Shown: positions 26,241 through 35,581 of the stretch, piece by piece | Position numbering within the stretch: position 1 is the stretch's first letter | Layout of the letters: the number at the start of each line of letters is the position of its first letter | From: Cellvibrio sp. KY-YJ-3 | Lineage (GTDB): Bacteria; Pseudomonadota; Gammaproteobacteria; Pseudomonadales; Cellvibrionaceae | Direction of reading: 5' to 3' | DNA: 64,000 bases | Assembly: GCF_008806955.1 (NCBI RefSeq) | Contig: NZ_CP031727.1 | Location: 496,001 to 560,000 of the forward strand | Program-made: the position numbers and the translations under genes | The notes under the pieces: generated by a model | Told to the model about the DNA's origin: nothing | Database searches by the model: none | What the model saw: only the letters and a program-made list of their open reading frames with translations

Positions 26241-26924
26241 TTATTGAGCGGCTTGCTGTGGTTTAGCGGCCGATTCCGGCGCGCGCGTACGCACACTCAC
26301 TTCACTGGAATGAGCGATAATATTCAGGCACTTCACACCCGCCATTTCCAGGCTATCGATAATCTCGGTAGTTTTACTTTGAATCATGGAGTGAATCAGC
26401 AAGAGAGGAATAGCAGCAATCAAACCAAAGGCGGTGGTGTTCATCGCCACGGCAATAGACGATGACAGGAGCGCAGCTTTTTCAGCGGGGTCAGCGCTGG
26501 CTACGGCGGTAAACGCTTGAATCAAACCGATAATGGTACCAAGCAAGCCCAGCAAGGTGGCGATATTTGCCAATGTTGCCAAATAAGCAGTGCGTTTTTC
26601 CAGGCGCGGCATGGCTTCCATTACACCTTCTTCCATCGCCAACTCAATATCATCGCGACGCGGTGATTGCGCCATGCGAGTAATACCCGCTGCAATAATG
26701 CGCGCAATAGGTGCGCTGCTGGTCTTGCCTAAATTGACCACGCCGTTGTAATCCTTTTTTTGCAGCAGCGGCAAAATACGGTCAAACGCCTGGCGGTTAG
26801 ACGACTTGGCAGACGACAATACCAACCAACGCTCCAATGCAATAGCAATGCCCACTACCAATACAATGGCAATAGGATACATAAAGGCGCCGCCATCCTG
26901 AAAAAAACGAATCAAAGTATCCAT
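26241..26924 (-). CDS. MotA/TolQ/ExbB proton-channel protein
   Basis: This is an inner-membrane proton-channel subunit with three predicted membrane segments (about residues 12-31, 113-136 and 156-178 of MDTLIRFF...). The family signature lies in the second and third helices, with LATLANIATLLGLLGTIIGLI and SIAVAMNTTAFGLIAAIPLLL. I place the start at ATG 26924 (MDTLIRFFQDGG); GTG 26942 would add six residues. It is the motor subunit for the two ExbD proteins encoded directly downstream. Confidence 0.9.
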   Translation of the reverse strand: MDTLIRFFQDGGAFMYPIAIVLVVGIAIALERWLVLSSAKSSNRQAFDRILPLLQKKDYNGVVNLGKTSSAPIARIIAAGITRMAQSPRRDDIELAMEEGVMEAMPRLEKRTAYLATLANIATLLGLLGTIIGLIQAFTAVASADPAEKAALLSSSIAVAMNTTAFGLIAAIPLLLIHSMIQSKTTEIIDSLEMAGVKCLNIIAHSSEVSVRTRAPESAAKPQQAAQ

Positions 26925-26970
26925 AACGTCTATTAACCTCACCAGAGAATGTAATTAAAAAATGAATTGA

Positions 26971-27339
26971 TTATTGCGCAGCGTCAAACTCGCCCGCTGC
27001 TTCCAAATGACGCTGTAATTCATCGCGTTCCAAATGTCCAAACACTGAATCTGCTTCGCTACCCAACATTTCCATTTCCAATTCGGGGCTGAGCGGTGAT
27101 TGCCAGGGCAGAATATACATCACTCGCGGCTGTTCCTGATTACCGGTGACGGTGGTGCGCAAATTAATATTCGCCTCACCGATAGCTGCAGAATTTCTCG
27201 GCGCCGTATTTTCTGTTGGCTGTTGCGGCGACGTTTGTTCTGGAACTGCTTGCTCCTGATCAATTGGCTCTTGAACAGCCTCTTGCGCGATTGTCGCAAA
27301 AGACCAACACATCACTAACGCGAGAAATAATTTATTCAT
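26971..27339 (-). CDS. Small exported protein of the ExbBD/AgmX/TPR operon
   Basis: The family is not recognised. From ATG 27339 the protein is 122 residues with a signal peptide (MNKLFLALVMCWSFATIAQ), a Gln/Pro/Glu-rich segment and a C-terminal half containing MYILPWQSPLSPELEMEML. Its ATG lies inside the last codons of the TPR gene (ATGAATAA overlap of 8 bases), which decides the start; the longer frame from 27453 gives an implausible Arg-rich leader. It lies immediately before the ExbB-like gene, so it is probably a periplasmic accessory subunit. Confidence 0.7.
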   Translation of the reverse strand: MNKLFLALVMCWSFATIAQEAVQEPIDQEQAVPEQTSPQQPTENTAPRNSAAIGEANINLRTTVTGNQEQPRVMYILPWQSPLSPELEMEMLGSEADSVFGHLERDELQRHLEAAGEFDAAQ

Positions 27340-28072
27340 TGCTCTCACCCTCAACCGCTGCCGGAGCAGCCTCCACCGCAGCTTTCGGTTTAGCGGTAAT
27401 ACCCAGGCGACGCTGCAAATCAGCAATCCAACTTTTGGCTTGTTTATCCTCACCGCCGATCAATTCTAAATAGGCCTCATAGTGCGGTAGTGCTTCCGCG
27501 CTTTTACCCAGGTACAAATCGTAAAGTATGGCGATATTTTTATGGCTCTCGGCGTGATAAGGCCAAACGCTCAATGCTTTTTTGTAATTGCTCTCTGCTG
27601 CCGCAAAATCCCCTGACTCGCGCTGCAGGATTGCCAACTGATTGTAGGCATCCAGGTTTGTATGGTTGGCGGCGATTGCATCGCTGAATGCCTGGGCTGC
27701 ACGTTTGTTTTCCTGTTGCGCGCGATACACCAACCCCAAATTCAAATGCGCGCCCGACAGCTTTGGGTTAGCGGTGATAATTTTTTGCAGCAAGCCCTCT
27801 GCCTGTGCCCACTGTTTGTTGCGCATGGCGCGCGTGGCATCGGCAAATTGTTGGTTGATTTCACGACTCACCGAGGGTTTGTTTTGCAAATAAGGATTCG
27901 GCGTAGCGGGGCCCGCCGGCAAAATACTCGCACCAGGCGCGGCGATAGACTCCTCTGCAGCAGATTTACTTTTTCCACCGCTAGATTTTTTTGGTGCAGT
28001 GTTAGAGCAGGCCACCAATAAACTTGCCACGGCGATTAATAACCATGTGCCTGCGTATTTAGTGAATATCAT
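27332..28072 (-). CDS. TPR-repeat lipoprotein
   Basis: A lipoprotein signal ends LLVAC (Cys22) and is followed by a Lys/Ser/Ala/Pro linker. At least three TPR units span about residues 75-200 (AHLNLGLVYRAQQENKRAAQAF, AYNQLAILQRESGDFAAAESNY, SHKNIAILYD motifs). TPR arrays mediate protein contacts, so this is a likely outer-membrane or periplasmic scaffold. It overlaps the upstream TPR lipoprotein gene by 14 bases and the downstream gene by 8. Confidence 0.82.
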   Translation of the reverse strand: MIFTKYAGTWLLIAVASLLVACSNTAPKKSSGGKSKSAAEESIAAPGASILPAGPATPNPYLQNKPSVSREINQQFADATRAMRNKQWAQAEGLLQKIITANPKLSGAHLNLGLVYRAQQENKRAAQAFSDAIAANHTNLDAYNQLAILQRESGDFAAAESNYKKALSVWPYHAESHKNIAILYDLYLGKSAEALPHYEAYLELIGGEDKQAKSWIADLQRRLGITAKPKAAVEAAPAAVEGESNE

Positions 28073-30923
28073 TACTCACCTCCACGCGGGTTTCACTTTT
28101 GTTGTAGCGTGCGGGCAACAGTTTAGCGAGCGCATCAAAACTGCGTTTAACACCATTGTCATAAGTGCCTTTCCAACTGCGCTGCGCATTGGCTTGATGA
28201 ATTTCAATCGCTTTCTCTTCGAAGGGATAAGCCTGCTCTTCCAGCAAAATTTCGTATTGTTCCAAGGCCAATTCATCCAATTCTTTGGGGCGCTGTGAGG
28301 CCATTAAATCGCGGCTGAGCTGCGCATAAATTTCACCGATTTTAAAACTGGCCTCAGTAGTGAATTCAGCCACGCCATAACCCAGCACTTGTTCCTGCGC
28401 TTTGAGTGCTTTTTCCAAGGCCGCGCGTTTGCGCTGCAAACTGTTTTTAAGTGGCAAGGTGAGTTGGATACGCGAGAATTCATCGTAAGCTGGCTGCGCT
28501 AATTCTGCTTGTGCACTGGCCGCCAGATACGTGGAGCGATCGGTTTTGGCACTGCCGGCACGCTGATGGCTATTAATAATATTTTGCAGCCAATAATTAC
28601 GTTTATCGCGTTCACCCGAGGCGCGATACAACTCGGTCAATTTAAATTGCGCTTCTAAATTGTTCGCCAAGGGGCGCGGGTATTCGGTTGCATAACGACG
28701 GTACTGTTCAATCGCCTGCGCGCGCTTGCCGGATTTTTCATACAGCTCGGCCCCCATATAGAGCGACTGGCGTTTAACATCCGGATCGGTGCTGGTGCGC
28801 TCCATGACCACCAATTCATCCGCTGCTTGTTGCCATTTATTTTGATTTTGATAAATCAGCACCATCTTGGCAGGTAAGGTAGCGGTTAGCGAATGACTGG
28901 GATATTTTTTGCGGAAGCCCAAATAAACATTTTCAGCCTGCGCCCATTTTTCCTGCTCAATTAAATACACACCAGCATCGTACTGCGCTTTGGCTGCAAT
29001 CTCGGTATTGGGTGTGAGTTGGGTGATGCGCATTAATTGTGCGATGGCAGAATCTTTATCGCCAAAGGTCAAGCTGGCTTCAGCTTGCTGATAAATACTT
29101 GCGGCAATGCGCTCTTGCACTTGTTGCACACTGGGTGCGCCCGGTTTTTTACCGTAGGCAGGCAAGAGGTTTAACACTTGCATGTAGGCCTGTTCAGCGG
29201 CGGCATATTCTTTGGTTTCAAAACGGCTGTGGCCGAGAATCAGCCAGCTTGAAAACAGCAGCGAACCCTCAGCTGCCGGCTGCCACTGGATTACGCGCTC
29301 GGCAATCAGTTTGGCGTCTTCATAACTATTCTGTTGCAACAAATCATTGGCGGCTTCCGCCAAGACGACGACTGCGCGTGGATCAGTTTTGTACACATCG
29401 GCAAAATTTAATGCATTTTGAATTTTGCGACGCTGCCATTCTTCCTGACGGTTATCCGGCAAACTGCGCGCCGATTGAATTAATTGTTGCGGCAATAAAA
29501 TCGCTGCATAACCGGCATCGGCGCCGCGCAGTTTATCCATATAACCGTAGGCAACCTGCTCATAAGCTTCCATCGCTGCCGGCAAATCGCCCGCTTCATT
29601 TAAACATTCGGCGAGTAAAAACGTCATCTCTGCTACTTGTGCATCCTTGGCAAAGGTTTGCACAAACTCGCGATACCATTTTGCCGCACGCGCAAACGCG
29701 CGCATGGCGTCGCTATTATTTTTGGGTTTTAAGGCTTGTGCTTGCGCGTGTTCAAACTGCGCCAATTCCTGTAATGATTGATGCAAATAGGCAAGTGAAT
29801 TATTGCCTATCACACCTTTGCGGCTAGTCCAATAAAAACTGCTGATGCCATACCGTTCTACAAAATCCTGTTTTGCGGGCAGGATTAAACTGGGGAAATC
29901 GCCTTCCTGATAAACATCAATCACTTTAATACTAAAGCTGGGGGCAAAATCGGAATCGGGATTGTGTTGCACAAAATGCTGATAGGTTTCGGCACTGTCG
30001 GTAAAACGTTTTTGTTCGAGATATAACTGACCTAATTGTTGGTACAACAAATATTCATAGGGACGGCGACCACCTAATTCAGTTTGCAAACTAACGATGG
30101 ATTTTGCACCTTCAAGATACGACAGCGATAACCCCATCACGCGTAAAGTATCTTTCACCAAATTCGCTTTGGAAGCACCAATGTCCCCAAGCACTGCGTC
30201 CACTTGTTCCGGGTTGGCAGCGCTGCCCAATAGTTGATCCAATACCTGCGCAAATGACAAGAGCGCCAGATCGTAATCGCTGCGTTTAAATTGCGCCCAA
30301 CCGCGCATATAAAGTGCATTTTGTTTTAGCTCGGGGTTGCTACCATTCACCACCGCCGCATAATTGCGTTCAGCCGCGGCATAGTCGCCATCGGCAAACG
30401 ATTTTTCCGCGCGCCGAAATTGAGTTTCTGCCATAAAACCGGAATCGGGATTGTTATTAGCCAGTTGATCAAGCACTTGCGCCGCTTCGTCATTACGACC
30501 ATCCAACGATAAGGCTTTGGCAAGCTTGTAACGCAATTGATCAGCGGCAATACCATTAACCGGTTGCGCGCCTTCACTTTGCAATTTAAGTAGCTCGCTG
30601 TACATAGCGACCGGCTTGTCGTAAAAGCGGCGCATGTCGGTAGCATCGAGCTGAGCCTTTTCACTGCGCGCCATTTCCAAATCAGCCAGGCGCACCAAAA
30701 TTTGCTGTCGCAGTTTGGGGTCATCGGCAACTGACAGCGCGCGTTGATAACTTTGTTCAATACGCGCCACATCCAATACTGCAACTTTTGCTTTGCTATC
30801 AGGCAATTTTGCTTCCGGTAAATCGGCCAGGGTTTTACCGCGCCCATCATCGCCCAAGCCAACGTAGCTACAACCCTGCAGTTGCATGCCAGCGATAATT
30901 ATTAATCCAAGCAGTCGCTTCAT
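28059..30923 (-). CDS. Large TPR-repeat lipoprotein
   Basis: The 954-residue protein carries a lipoprotein signal ending QLQGC (Cys18). Tandem TPR-like helical pairs run over almost its whole length (for example FRRAEKSFADGDYAAAERNY, LYQQLGQLYLEQKRFTDSAETY and GAELYEKSGKRAQAIEQY). Such a superhelical scaffold, anchored in a membrane by its lipid, resembles TPR components of gliding-type machines (AglT/GltE type), though the correspondence is inference. It overlaps both neighbours (4 bases upstream, 14 downstream), and the shared order with ExbBD/AgmX genes points to one complex. Confidence 0.82.
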   Translation of the reverse strand: MKRLLGLIIIAGMQLQGCSYVGLGDDGRGKTLADLPEAKLPDSKAKVAVLDVARIEQSYQRALSVADDPKLRQQILVRLADLEMARSEKAQLDATDMRRFYDKPVAMYSELLKLQSEGAQPVNGIAADQLRYKLAKALSLDGRNDEAAQVLDQLANNNPDSGFMAETQFRRAEKSFADGDYAAAERNYAAVVNGSNPELKQNALYMRGWAQFKRSDYDLALLSFAQVLDQLLGSAANPEQVDAVLGDIGASKANLVKDTLRVMGLSLSYLEGAKSIVSLQTELGGRRPYEYLLYQQLGQLYLEQKRFTDSAETYQHFVQHNPDSDFAPSFSIKVIDVYQEGDFPSLILPAKQDFVERYGISSFYWTSRKGVIGNNSLAYLHQSLQELAQFEHAQAQALKPKNNSDAMRAFARAAKWYREFVQTFAKDAQVAEMTFLLAECLNEAGDLPAAMEAYEQVAYGYMDKLRGADAGYAAILLPQQLIQSARSLPDNRQEEWQRRKIQNALNFADVYKTDPRAVVVLAEAANDLLQQNSYEDAKLIAERVIQWQPAAEGSLLFSSWLILGHSRFETKEYAAAEQAYMQVLNLLPAYGKKPGAPSVQQVQERIAASIYQQAEASLTFGDKDSAIAQLMRITQLTPNTEIAAKAQYDAGVYLIEQEKWAQAENVYLGFRKKYPSHSLTATLPAKMVLIYQNQNKWQQAADELVVMERTSTDPDVKRQSLYMGAELYEKSGKRAQAIEQYRRYATEYPRPLANNLEAQFKLTELYRASGERDKRNYWLQNIINSHQRAGSAKTDRSTYLAASAQAELAQPAYDEFSRIQLTLPLKNSLQRKRAALEKALKAQEQVLGYGVAEFTTEASFKIGEIYAQLSRDLMASQRPKELDELALEQYEILLEEQAYPFEEKAIEIHQANAQRSWKGTYDNGVKRSFDALAKLLPARYNKSETRVEVSNDIH

Positions 30924-32878
30924 TCCGGTTGTCTCCGCAATTCCGCGTCATACAAACGCGCGACCGCAAGATGCGCTTGCGACAAATAACTTTTCAAACG
31001 TTTTTCATGGCTCGCCAATTGTTGATCCACCTGCTCGCGCAATACGCGGGTTTGCTGCGCGATTAATTGTTCGGTGGCGTGCAACTGGGTTGCTGTTTCC
31101 TGCTGCAACGTTTGCAGGCGCGCCAATACCGGTTGGATATCCAAACTGGTGGCGGTGATCTCATCGATATGGATTTGGGTTTTGATCACGCTCGCCAGTG
31201 CGCTATCTATTTGTGCAAGTTCCCGCTGCTGCTCCGCCAGGGCGATAGGATAATGCTGCGCGGCTCGCCACAACAAAATTCCGGCAAACATTTTTTGGCG
31301 CTGCGCCAGCTCATCGGTTTGTTGCCCTGCCGCTTGCATGCGCGCGATGGTTTGTCCGGCGCGGGTAACACGCTCCTGCAGTGCACGGGTATCGGCGTCG
31401 GCCAACGCGAGATAGTCATCCGCTGCAATAATTTGCTGCAAACGTGTGGCAAATTGATCGCGGCGCTGCTGTAACTGTTGCGCCTGCAGCGCAAAAGCAG
31501 ATTGGGTTAGCTGTTGCTCTTGGCGACCGCGTAGCGCTTGTTTTTCCAACAACAGTTCACGATAAGCAATCAGTTTTGGCTGCCAGTTTTGCAACAAGCG
31601 CTGTAAACGCAATAAATCGCGCAACTCCAAAACCGCCGTTTGAAAACGGGTTTGTGCAAATAATTCGCTCATGTACGCGGAGCGGGTTTTGATAATGCTG
31701 GTGCCATCGAGCTTCAACCAGTTTTGCCCATCATCAGCAATTACTGCCGAGAGTCCTTGCCCTTCCTCATCGTTTTGCAACGCCTTGCGCGCCTCTTCCG
31801 CGGCCATGGGTTTGGCATCGATTAAAGTGAGCAATTCACCTTCTGTTAGCGTTGCGCGCATATCGCGAATTAATTGAATTTCACGCGCTAATAATTCTTC
31901 CGCCAGTTCATAAGCAGCGACGGCTTCGCCCTGCGCATTTAATTTTTCGTAGGCAAAAGGTAAAGCGAGCAGCGATTCCTGCACCGCGGGATAAATCAAA
32001 CTGCGCGAACGCAATAATTGCCAGGGCTGTAATGCGGTGGTGTACTCTTCTTGCGCCACGGCGGCCCAGCCATAACCCAGCAGCGCTTGATTGGCATAAA
32101 TGCCATCGAGCCGCACTTTGGTAAATTCACGAATCGCCGCCGCGTATTTTTTTTCCGCGAGATAAGAATAACCAAGCGCTGTGGAGGATTTGTCTTGCAG
32201 TGCCCACTGGGTCGCGCGGGTGCGCGGGTCTTTGGCTATATCAATATCCGCCAGCGCATTAAAAAATAGTTGTGCCTGGGTAAAATTACCTTCGCGCGCA
32301 TGCGCTGCACCCAGGTTATACAGTGCGTAAGGATTCCAGCCACGCAGTTCACTCTGCTCAACGGTTTTGGGCGTGAGTTCAGCGTAGCGCTTGTCACGGA
32401 TGCGAATATTGATTTGCAAAGCTTGCAGTTGGGCGCGCAATGCTGGTTTGAAATCGGCACTGACACGATTAAAACTTTGCTCGGCAGCGGCCCAATCGCC
32501 GCGTGTGTAATAGAGTTTGCCGAGATAAAACCAAGCGGCATCGCGCACTGATTGGGGGCGGCGTTCGTCCTGCAGGATTTGACTGAAAACCGATTCAGCG
32601 TGATTTTGCATACCGAAGGCGAGACTGATGCCGCCGGCAATTAACTCCGGATTATCGCTGTGCCCCTGAATGCCGTTGCGCGCATCTGCCACCATTAATT
32701 CGGCGATGGCATTGACGTAATCCTGTTGGTAGTAGTGAAAAAGTGCGACGCCGTAGCGCAAATCGGCTACGGCAGTTTTAGGCTTTTCCTCGGCCGCTAC
32801 GGAAAACGCCGTTGCAAGCAACGGCGATACCAACAGAGCCAGTAATCGACAGCGGAGCAGACGCATTACATCTGCCAT
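30920..32878 (-). CDS. Exported TPR and coiled-coil protein
   Basis: A signal peptide (about residues 8-29, ending SVAA/EE) is followed by TPR-like repeats (about 40-320; for example AAWFYLGKLYYTRGDWAAAEQSF and NLGAAHAREGNFTQAQLFF). A Gln/Leu/Ala-rich region from about 415 to the end at 652 has strong coiled-coil character (LRLQRLLQNWQPKL and QLQQRRDQFATRLQQI). It lacks a lipobox, so it is soluble in the periplasm or associates with its lipoprotein neighbours. It overlaps the genes on each side (13 and 4 bases). Confidence 0.8.
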   Translation of the reverse strand: MADVMRLLRCRLLALLVSPLLATAFSVAAEEKPKTAVADLRYGVALFHYYQQDYVNAIAELMVADARNGIQGHSDNPELIAGGISLAFGMQNHAESVFSQILQDERRPQSVRDAAWFYLGKLYYTRGDWAAAEQSFNRVSADFKPALRAQLQALQINIRIRDKRYAELTPKTVEQSELRGWNPYALYNLGAAHAREGNFTQAQLFFNALADIDIAKDPRTRATQWALQDKSSTALGYSYLAEKKYAAAIREFTKVRLDGIYANQALLGYGWAAVAQEEYTTALQPWQLLRSRSLIYPAVQESLLALPFAYEKLNAQGEAVAAYELAEELLAREIQLIRDMRATLTEGELLTLIDAKPMAAEEARKALQNDEEGQGLSAVIADDGQNWLKLDGTSIIKTRSAYMSELFAQTRFQTAVLELRDLLRLQRLLQNWQPKLIAYRELLLEKQALRGRQEQQLTQSAFALQAQQLQQRRDQFATRLQQIIAADDYLALADADTRALQERVTRAGQTIARMQAAGQQTDELAQRQKMFAGILLWRAAQHYPIALAEQQRELAQIDSALASVIKTQIHIDEITATSLDIQPVLARLQTLQQETATQLHATEQLIAQQTRVLREQVDQQLASHEKRLKSYLSQAHLAVARLYDAELRRQPE

Positions 32879-33414
32879 TGTTTGATTGAAAATTCAGGTT
32901 GCAACTGTGCAGTGGAGTCGACAATTTTTAATTCCAACACCACCGGCTCCTGATTTTTATTGATCGTGATCTTGGCGCCGCGTTTGTAATCCTGCTGCGG
33001 ACCACGGCCGGTAAAAAACGCGCTGATTTCGTGTTCGCCGCTTTTTAAATTACCGATATACAACCGCTGCACCCCGCCGCGAAACAGCGCGTTGGTTTGT
33101 TTGTCGGTGTAGAGCTCACTTGCCACTAACTGATTGTTGATTTCAAGTTTGATGGCATCCAAGGCGAAATACTGGCCCAGATCCATGGAGACATACACCG
33201 CAATTTGGGTGCTGGCCGGGTAGAGCAATTCCTCTTCGAGAATAAGTAAATCGCGGTTTAGCGTCAGCACCGATTCTTTCAGCGATTCAACCTGCCCTGC
33301 CGTTGCTGGCGCTGCTGATTGCGCCCAGGCATTACCCGCGACTAACTGCCCCCAAATTGCCATCAATAAAAATAACCCAGCCATAGCAAGCCTGTGGCGC
33401 AAGAGGTGAAACAT
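32866..33414 (-). CDS. Exported protein, first gene of the ExbBD/AgmX/TPR operon
   Basis: The family is not recognised. A Sec signal peptide (about residues 8-32, ending NAWA/QS) is followed by a short helical segment (VESLKESVLTLNRDLLILEEELL) and a beta-rich domain with SGEHEISAFFTGRGPQ. The 182-residue protein is probably periplasmic. It is the promoter-proximal gene of nine co-oriented genes ending at 24145 and overlaps the next by 13 bases. Confidence 0.75.
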   Translation of the reverse strand: MFHLLRHRLAMAGLFLLMAIWGQLVAGNAWAQSAAPATAGQVESLKESVLTLNRDLLILEEELLYPASTQIAVYVSMDLGQYFALDAIKLEINNQLVASELYTDKQTNALFRGGVQRLYIGNLKSGEHEISAFFTGRGPQQDYKRGAKITINKNQEPVVLELKIVDSTAQLQPEFSIKQWQM

Positions 33415-33733
33415 GGTCTATCTCCGAAGAATGGATGGATGGCCGCTGAGGCGTCACCCGGCAATCAGAAAGCCCTTAGCATTTTGTAGACCAACTGATT
33501 CAACACCGGTAAATGCGCCACATTCTAGAAGCCCGTTCACTTTTTGAATGTGACACCGAGCACAGTTGATCTGGCGCCTCAATTTCTTTTTGGGTTGCAC
33601 GTGTTTCTTTTTTTAATCCACGAGTTACGTTTTATGTCGCCAACTAACAATTTGCGCGCAGGTTGTACAACAACTCGCCACCTGAAAGCCTAGAGCGTTT
33701 TTGCCAGAATGCTAAGTGCTTGCTGGTGCAATT
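33415..33733. other. Intergenic region with promoter of the nine-gene operon
   Basis: I see no gene in these 319 bases. The region should contain the promoter of the downstream operon and the end of the apbE transcript, but no clear terminator or promoter box stood out. Confidence 0.45.
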
Positions 33734-34711
33734 TTATTGGGGATTTTCCAGCCCTTGGCTGTACAGCACTTTGCCCTGACTGGTGATAATTACCGCATCA
33801 AAACCGGGCAATTTATTGATCAATGCCAAGCCTTTTTCCGGCCCCATCACAAACACACTGGTGGAGAGCGGATCGGTATCAAACCCCTGTGGGCCGATAA
33901 TGGTCACGCTGTTGACGCCCGAGGTGGATTTACCGGTGCGCGGGTTAATAATGTGATGGACGCGCTCGCCGCTGTCGGCGATAAAGTAGCGCTCGTAATC
34001 GCCCGAGGTGGACACCGCCACATTGTCGAGCGGCAGGCTGATCGCGACTGCATCGGCGCGCGGATTTTTAATGCCAACCAACCAGGGGCGGCCACGTTTG
34101 TCTCCCAGTACCCGGCTGTCGCCACCAGCGCTGAGGCTGGCGTGCATAACCCCGTGGCTGCGCAAAATAGCGATTCCGCGATCCACCGCATAACCTTTGG
34201 CGATGCCGCCCAAGTCTATGTACAACTGCGGATGTTCAAACCAGAGCGTGCGCTGCTGTTTATCCAGATGAATCAAGCGATAGTTAATTGCCGGTAAGAG
34301 TGCAGCACGTTGTGCCTCGCTCGGCGTAAGCTTTTTGCGGTAATCGTAATAGCGCGCCAGGGAGGCGAAGGTGATATCAAACGCGCCGTCGGTGAGACGG
34401 CTGTAATAGAGGGATTTATCAATCAGACGGGTCAGCTCTGGCGAAATTACCAAGGGTTTATCCGCTGTGGCCAGTACCGCCTGCTGATTGGCGCGCGATA
34501 ACTCGCTCGATGCTATGTAGGGGCTAAAATGCTGGTCGATGCGGTGCATTTCCGCCATTACCGCCGCCAACGCAATTGCGGCTTTGGCGTCATCCTCCAG
34601 CCAGAATGTGAGGCTGACACGGGTACCCATGACATCCTGTGCATCGCTGTGCCATTTGGCCTGGACACTTGAAGCCAAGAGCAGCAGCAGTGGAATACAG
34701 AGGAAACGCAT
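33734..34711 (-). CDS. apbE: FAD:protein FMN transferase (ApbE family), exported
   Basis: ApbE attaches FMN covalently to a threonine of target proteins in the periplasm. The family motifs are visible: MGTRVSLTFW after the signal, HRIDQHFSPY, the flavin-binding IDLGGIAKGYAVDRG, SAGGDSRVLG, and HHIINPRTGKS. The Asp in TDPLSTSVFVMGPEKG is where Mg2+ is bound in the family. An N-terminal Sec signal peptide (ending VQA/KW) lacks a lipobox. I prefer ATG 34711 to GTG 34717. It sits 14 bases after gspN, so it may be transcribed with the secretion operon. No flavinylated partner (such as Rnf or Nqr) is encoded in the window. Confidence 0.9.
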   Translation of the reverse strand: MRFLCIPLLLLLASSVQAKWHSDAQDVMGTRVSLTFWLEDDAKAAIALAAVMAEMHRIDQHFSPYIASSELSRANQQAVLATADKPLVISPELTRLIDKSLYYSRLTDGAFDITFASLARYYDYRKKLTPSEAQRAALLPAINYRLIHLDKQQRTLWFEHPQLYIDLGGIAKGYAVDRGIAILRSHGVMHASLSAGGDSRVLGDKRGRPWLVGIKNPRADAVAISLPLDNVAVSTSGDYERYFIADSGERVHHIINPRTGKSTSGVNSVTIIGPQGFDTDPLSTSVFVMGPEKGLALINKLPGFDAVIITSQGKVLYSQGLENPQ

Positions 34712-34725
34712 AGCCACCGCCAGTA

Positions 34726-35520
34726 TCAGAGGTTCAGATCAACGCGATAATGGGTTTTACCCTGTTCATCAACCCGGTCTTCCTGTGCAAACATGGCGAG
34801 CATATCGATTGCATTGGCCGACTCAAAAAAGGCCTTGGGCGCGGCCACTTCACCATTGATCCGCCCACCACTGGGCGCTGTTAGCTCGACAGCCAAATTC
34901 ACATCCATCGGCCCGGCCAGTTGGAAAAATTGGGCTTTGATACCGTTGTTGCCATTGTCGGACAACTCAGCCGCGTAACTCCCAATATCCAACCAATTAG
35001 AGCCTGTATTCACCCGGGCGCCATTCCAGGTCAGCTTGCCCTTGAGTGCTTGCAATACGTTGCCACGCAATTGCAGTTGATCGATATGGGAGGAAAACTG
35101 ACCCTGAATCGGAATGGGCAAGTAGGTTTGTACCAGTGCCGCTGGCACCAAGATGTCCGCATTGCGCAGCTGCAAGGTGCCGCTCGCGGTCGCACAAATT
35201 TCGCCATCAAACTCTTGTTGCGGCAAGCGGGTAGTCACCTTGGCGCAGGGCGATAACAGCAACAGCGACAGGGGCTGTAATTTCCAGCTCAACTGTCCAA
35301 GCGAATACTCCCTTGTAGGTGTGCGCAGGCTGGCGAGGCTGGCGCGTCCATCCCACAGGGTGCCCGTCACACCACTGAGCGCCAAACCGGTACCACGGGT
35401 GAGGAAATAGCCACCCCAGATGGCCGGAATATTGGCAATCGCAAAGACCAGAAAAAGCGTAACCCCCAGGGGAATCCACAGTTTTTTACGCGACAGCAGC
35501 AGTGCAGTTATACGGCTCAT
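34726..35520 (-). CDS. gspN: Type II secretion system protein N
   Basis: The 264-residue protein has an N-terminal membrane segment (LWIPLGVTLFLVFAIANIPAIWGGYFL) and an AsmA-like periplasmic domain. Motifs such as LSGVTGTLWDGRASL and LQLRGNVLQALKGKLTWNGA are characteristic of GspN. It is the last gsp gene, after gspM, and fits the C-to-N order. GspN is an accessory subunit present in some type II systems only. Confidence 0.9.
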   Translation of the reverse strand: MSRITALLLSRKKLWIPLGVTLFLVFAIANIPAIWGGYFLTRGTGLALSGVTGTLWDGRASLASLRTPTREYSLGQLSWKLQPLSLLLLSPCAKVTTRLPQQEFDGEICATASGTLQLRNADILVPAALVQTYLPIPIQGQFSSHIDQLQLRGNVLQALKGKLTWNGARVNTGSNWLDIGSYAAELSDNGNNGIKAQFFQLAGPMDVNLAVELTAPSGGRINGEVAAPKAFFESANAIDMLAMFAQEDRVDEQGKTHYRVDLNL

Positions 35521-35581
35521 AATTATCTTTTAAGTAGGTGGCAGGCAACTAGCGCTGGCATCAAGCGCAGCGCTGCAGGGC

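Noticed and set aside
24145-33414. Identification of the nine-gene block as a standard Tol-Pal or TonB-ExbBD system
   Set aside because: The transducer has an AgmX-type rather than a TonB C-terminal domain, TolA, TolB and Pal are absent, and the large TPR lipoproteins are not part of those systems.
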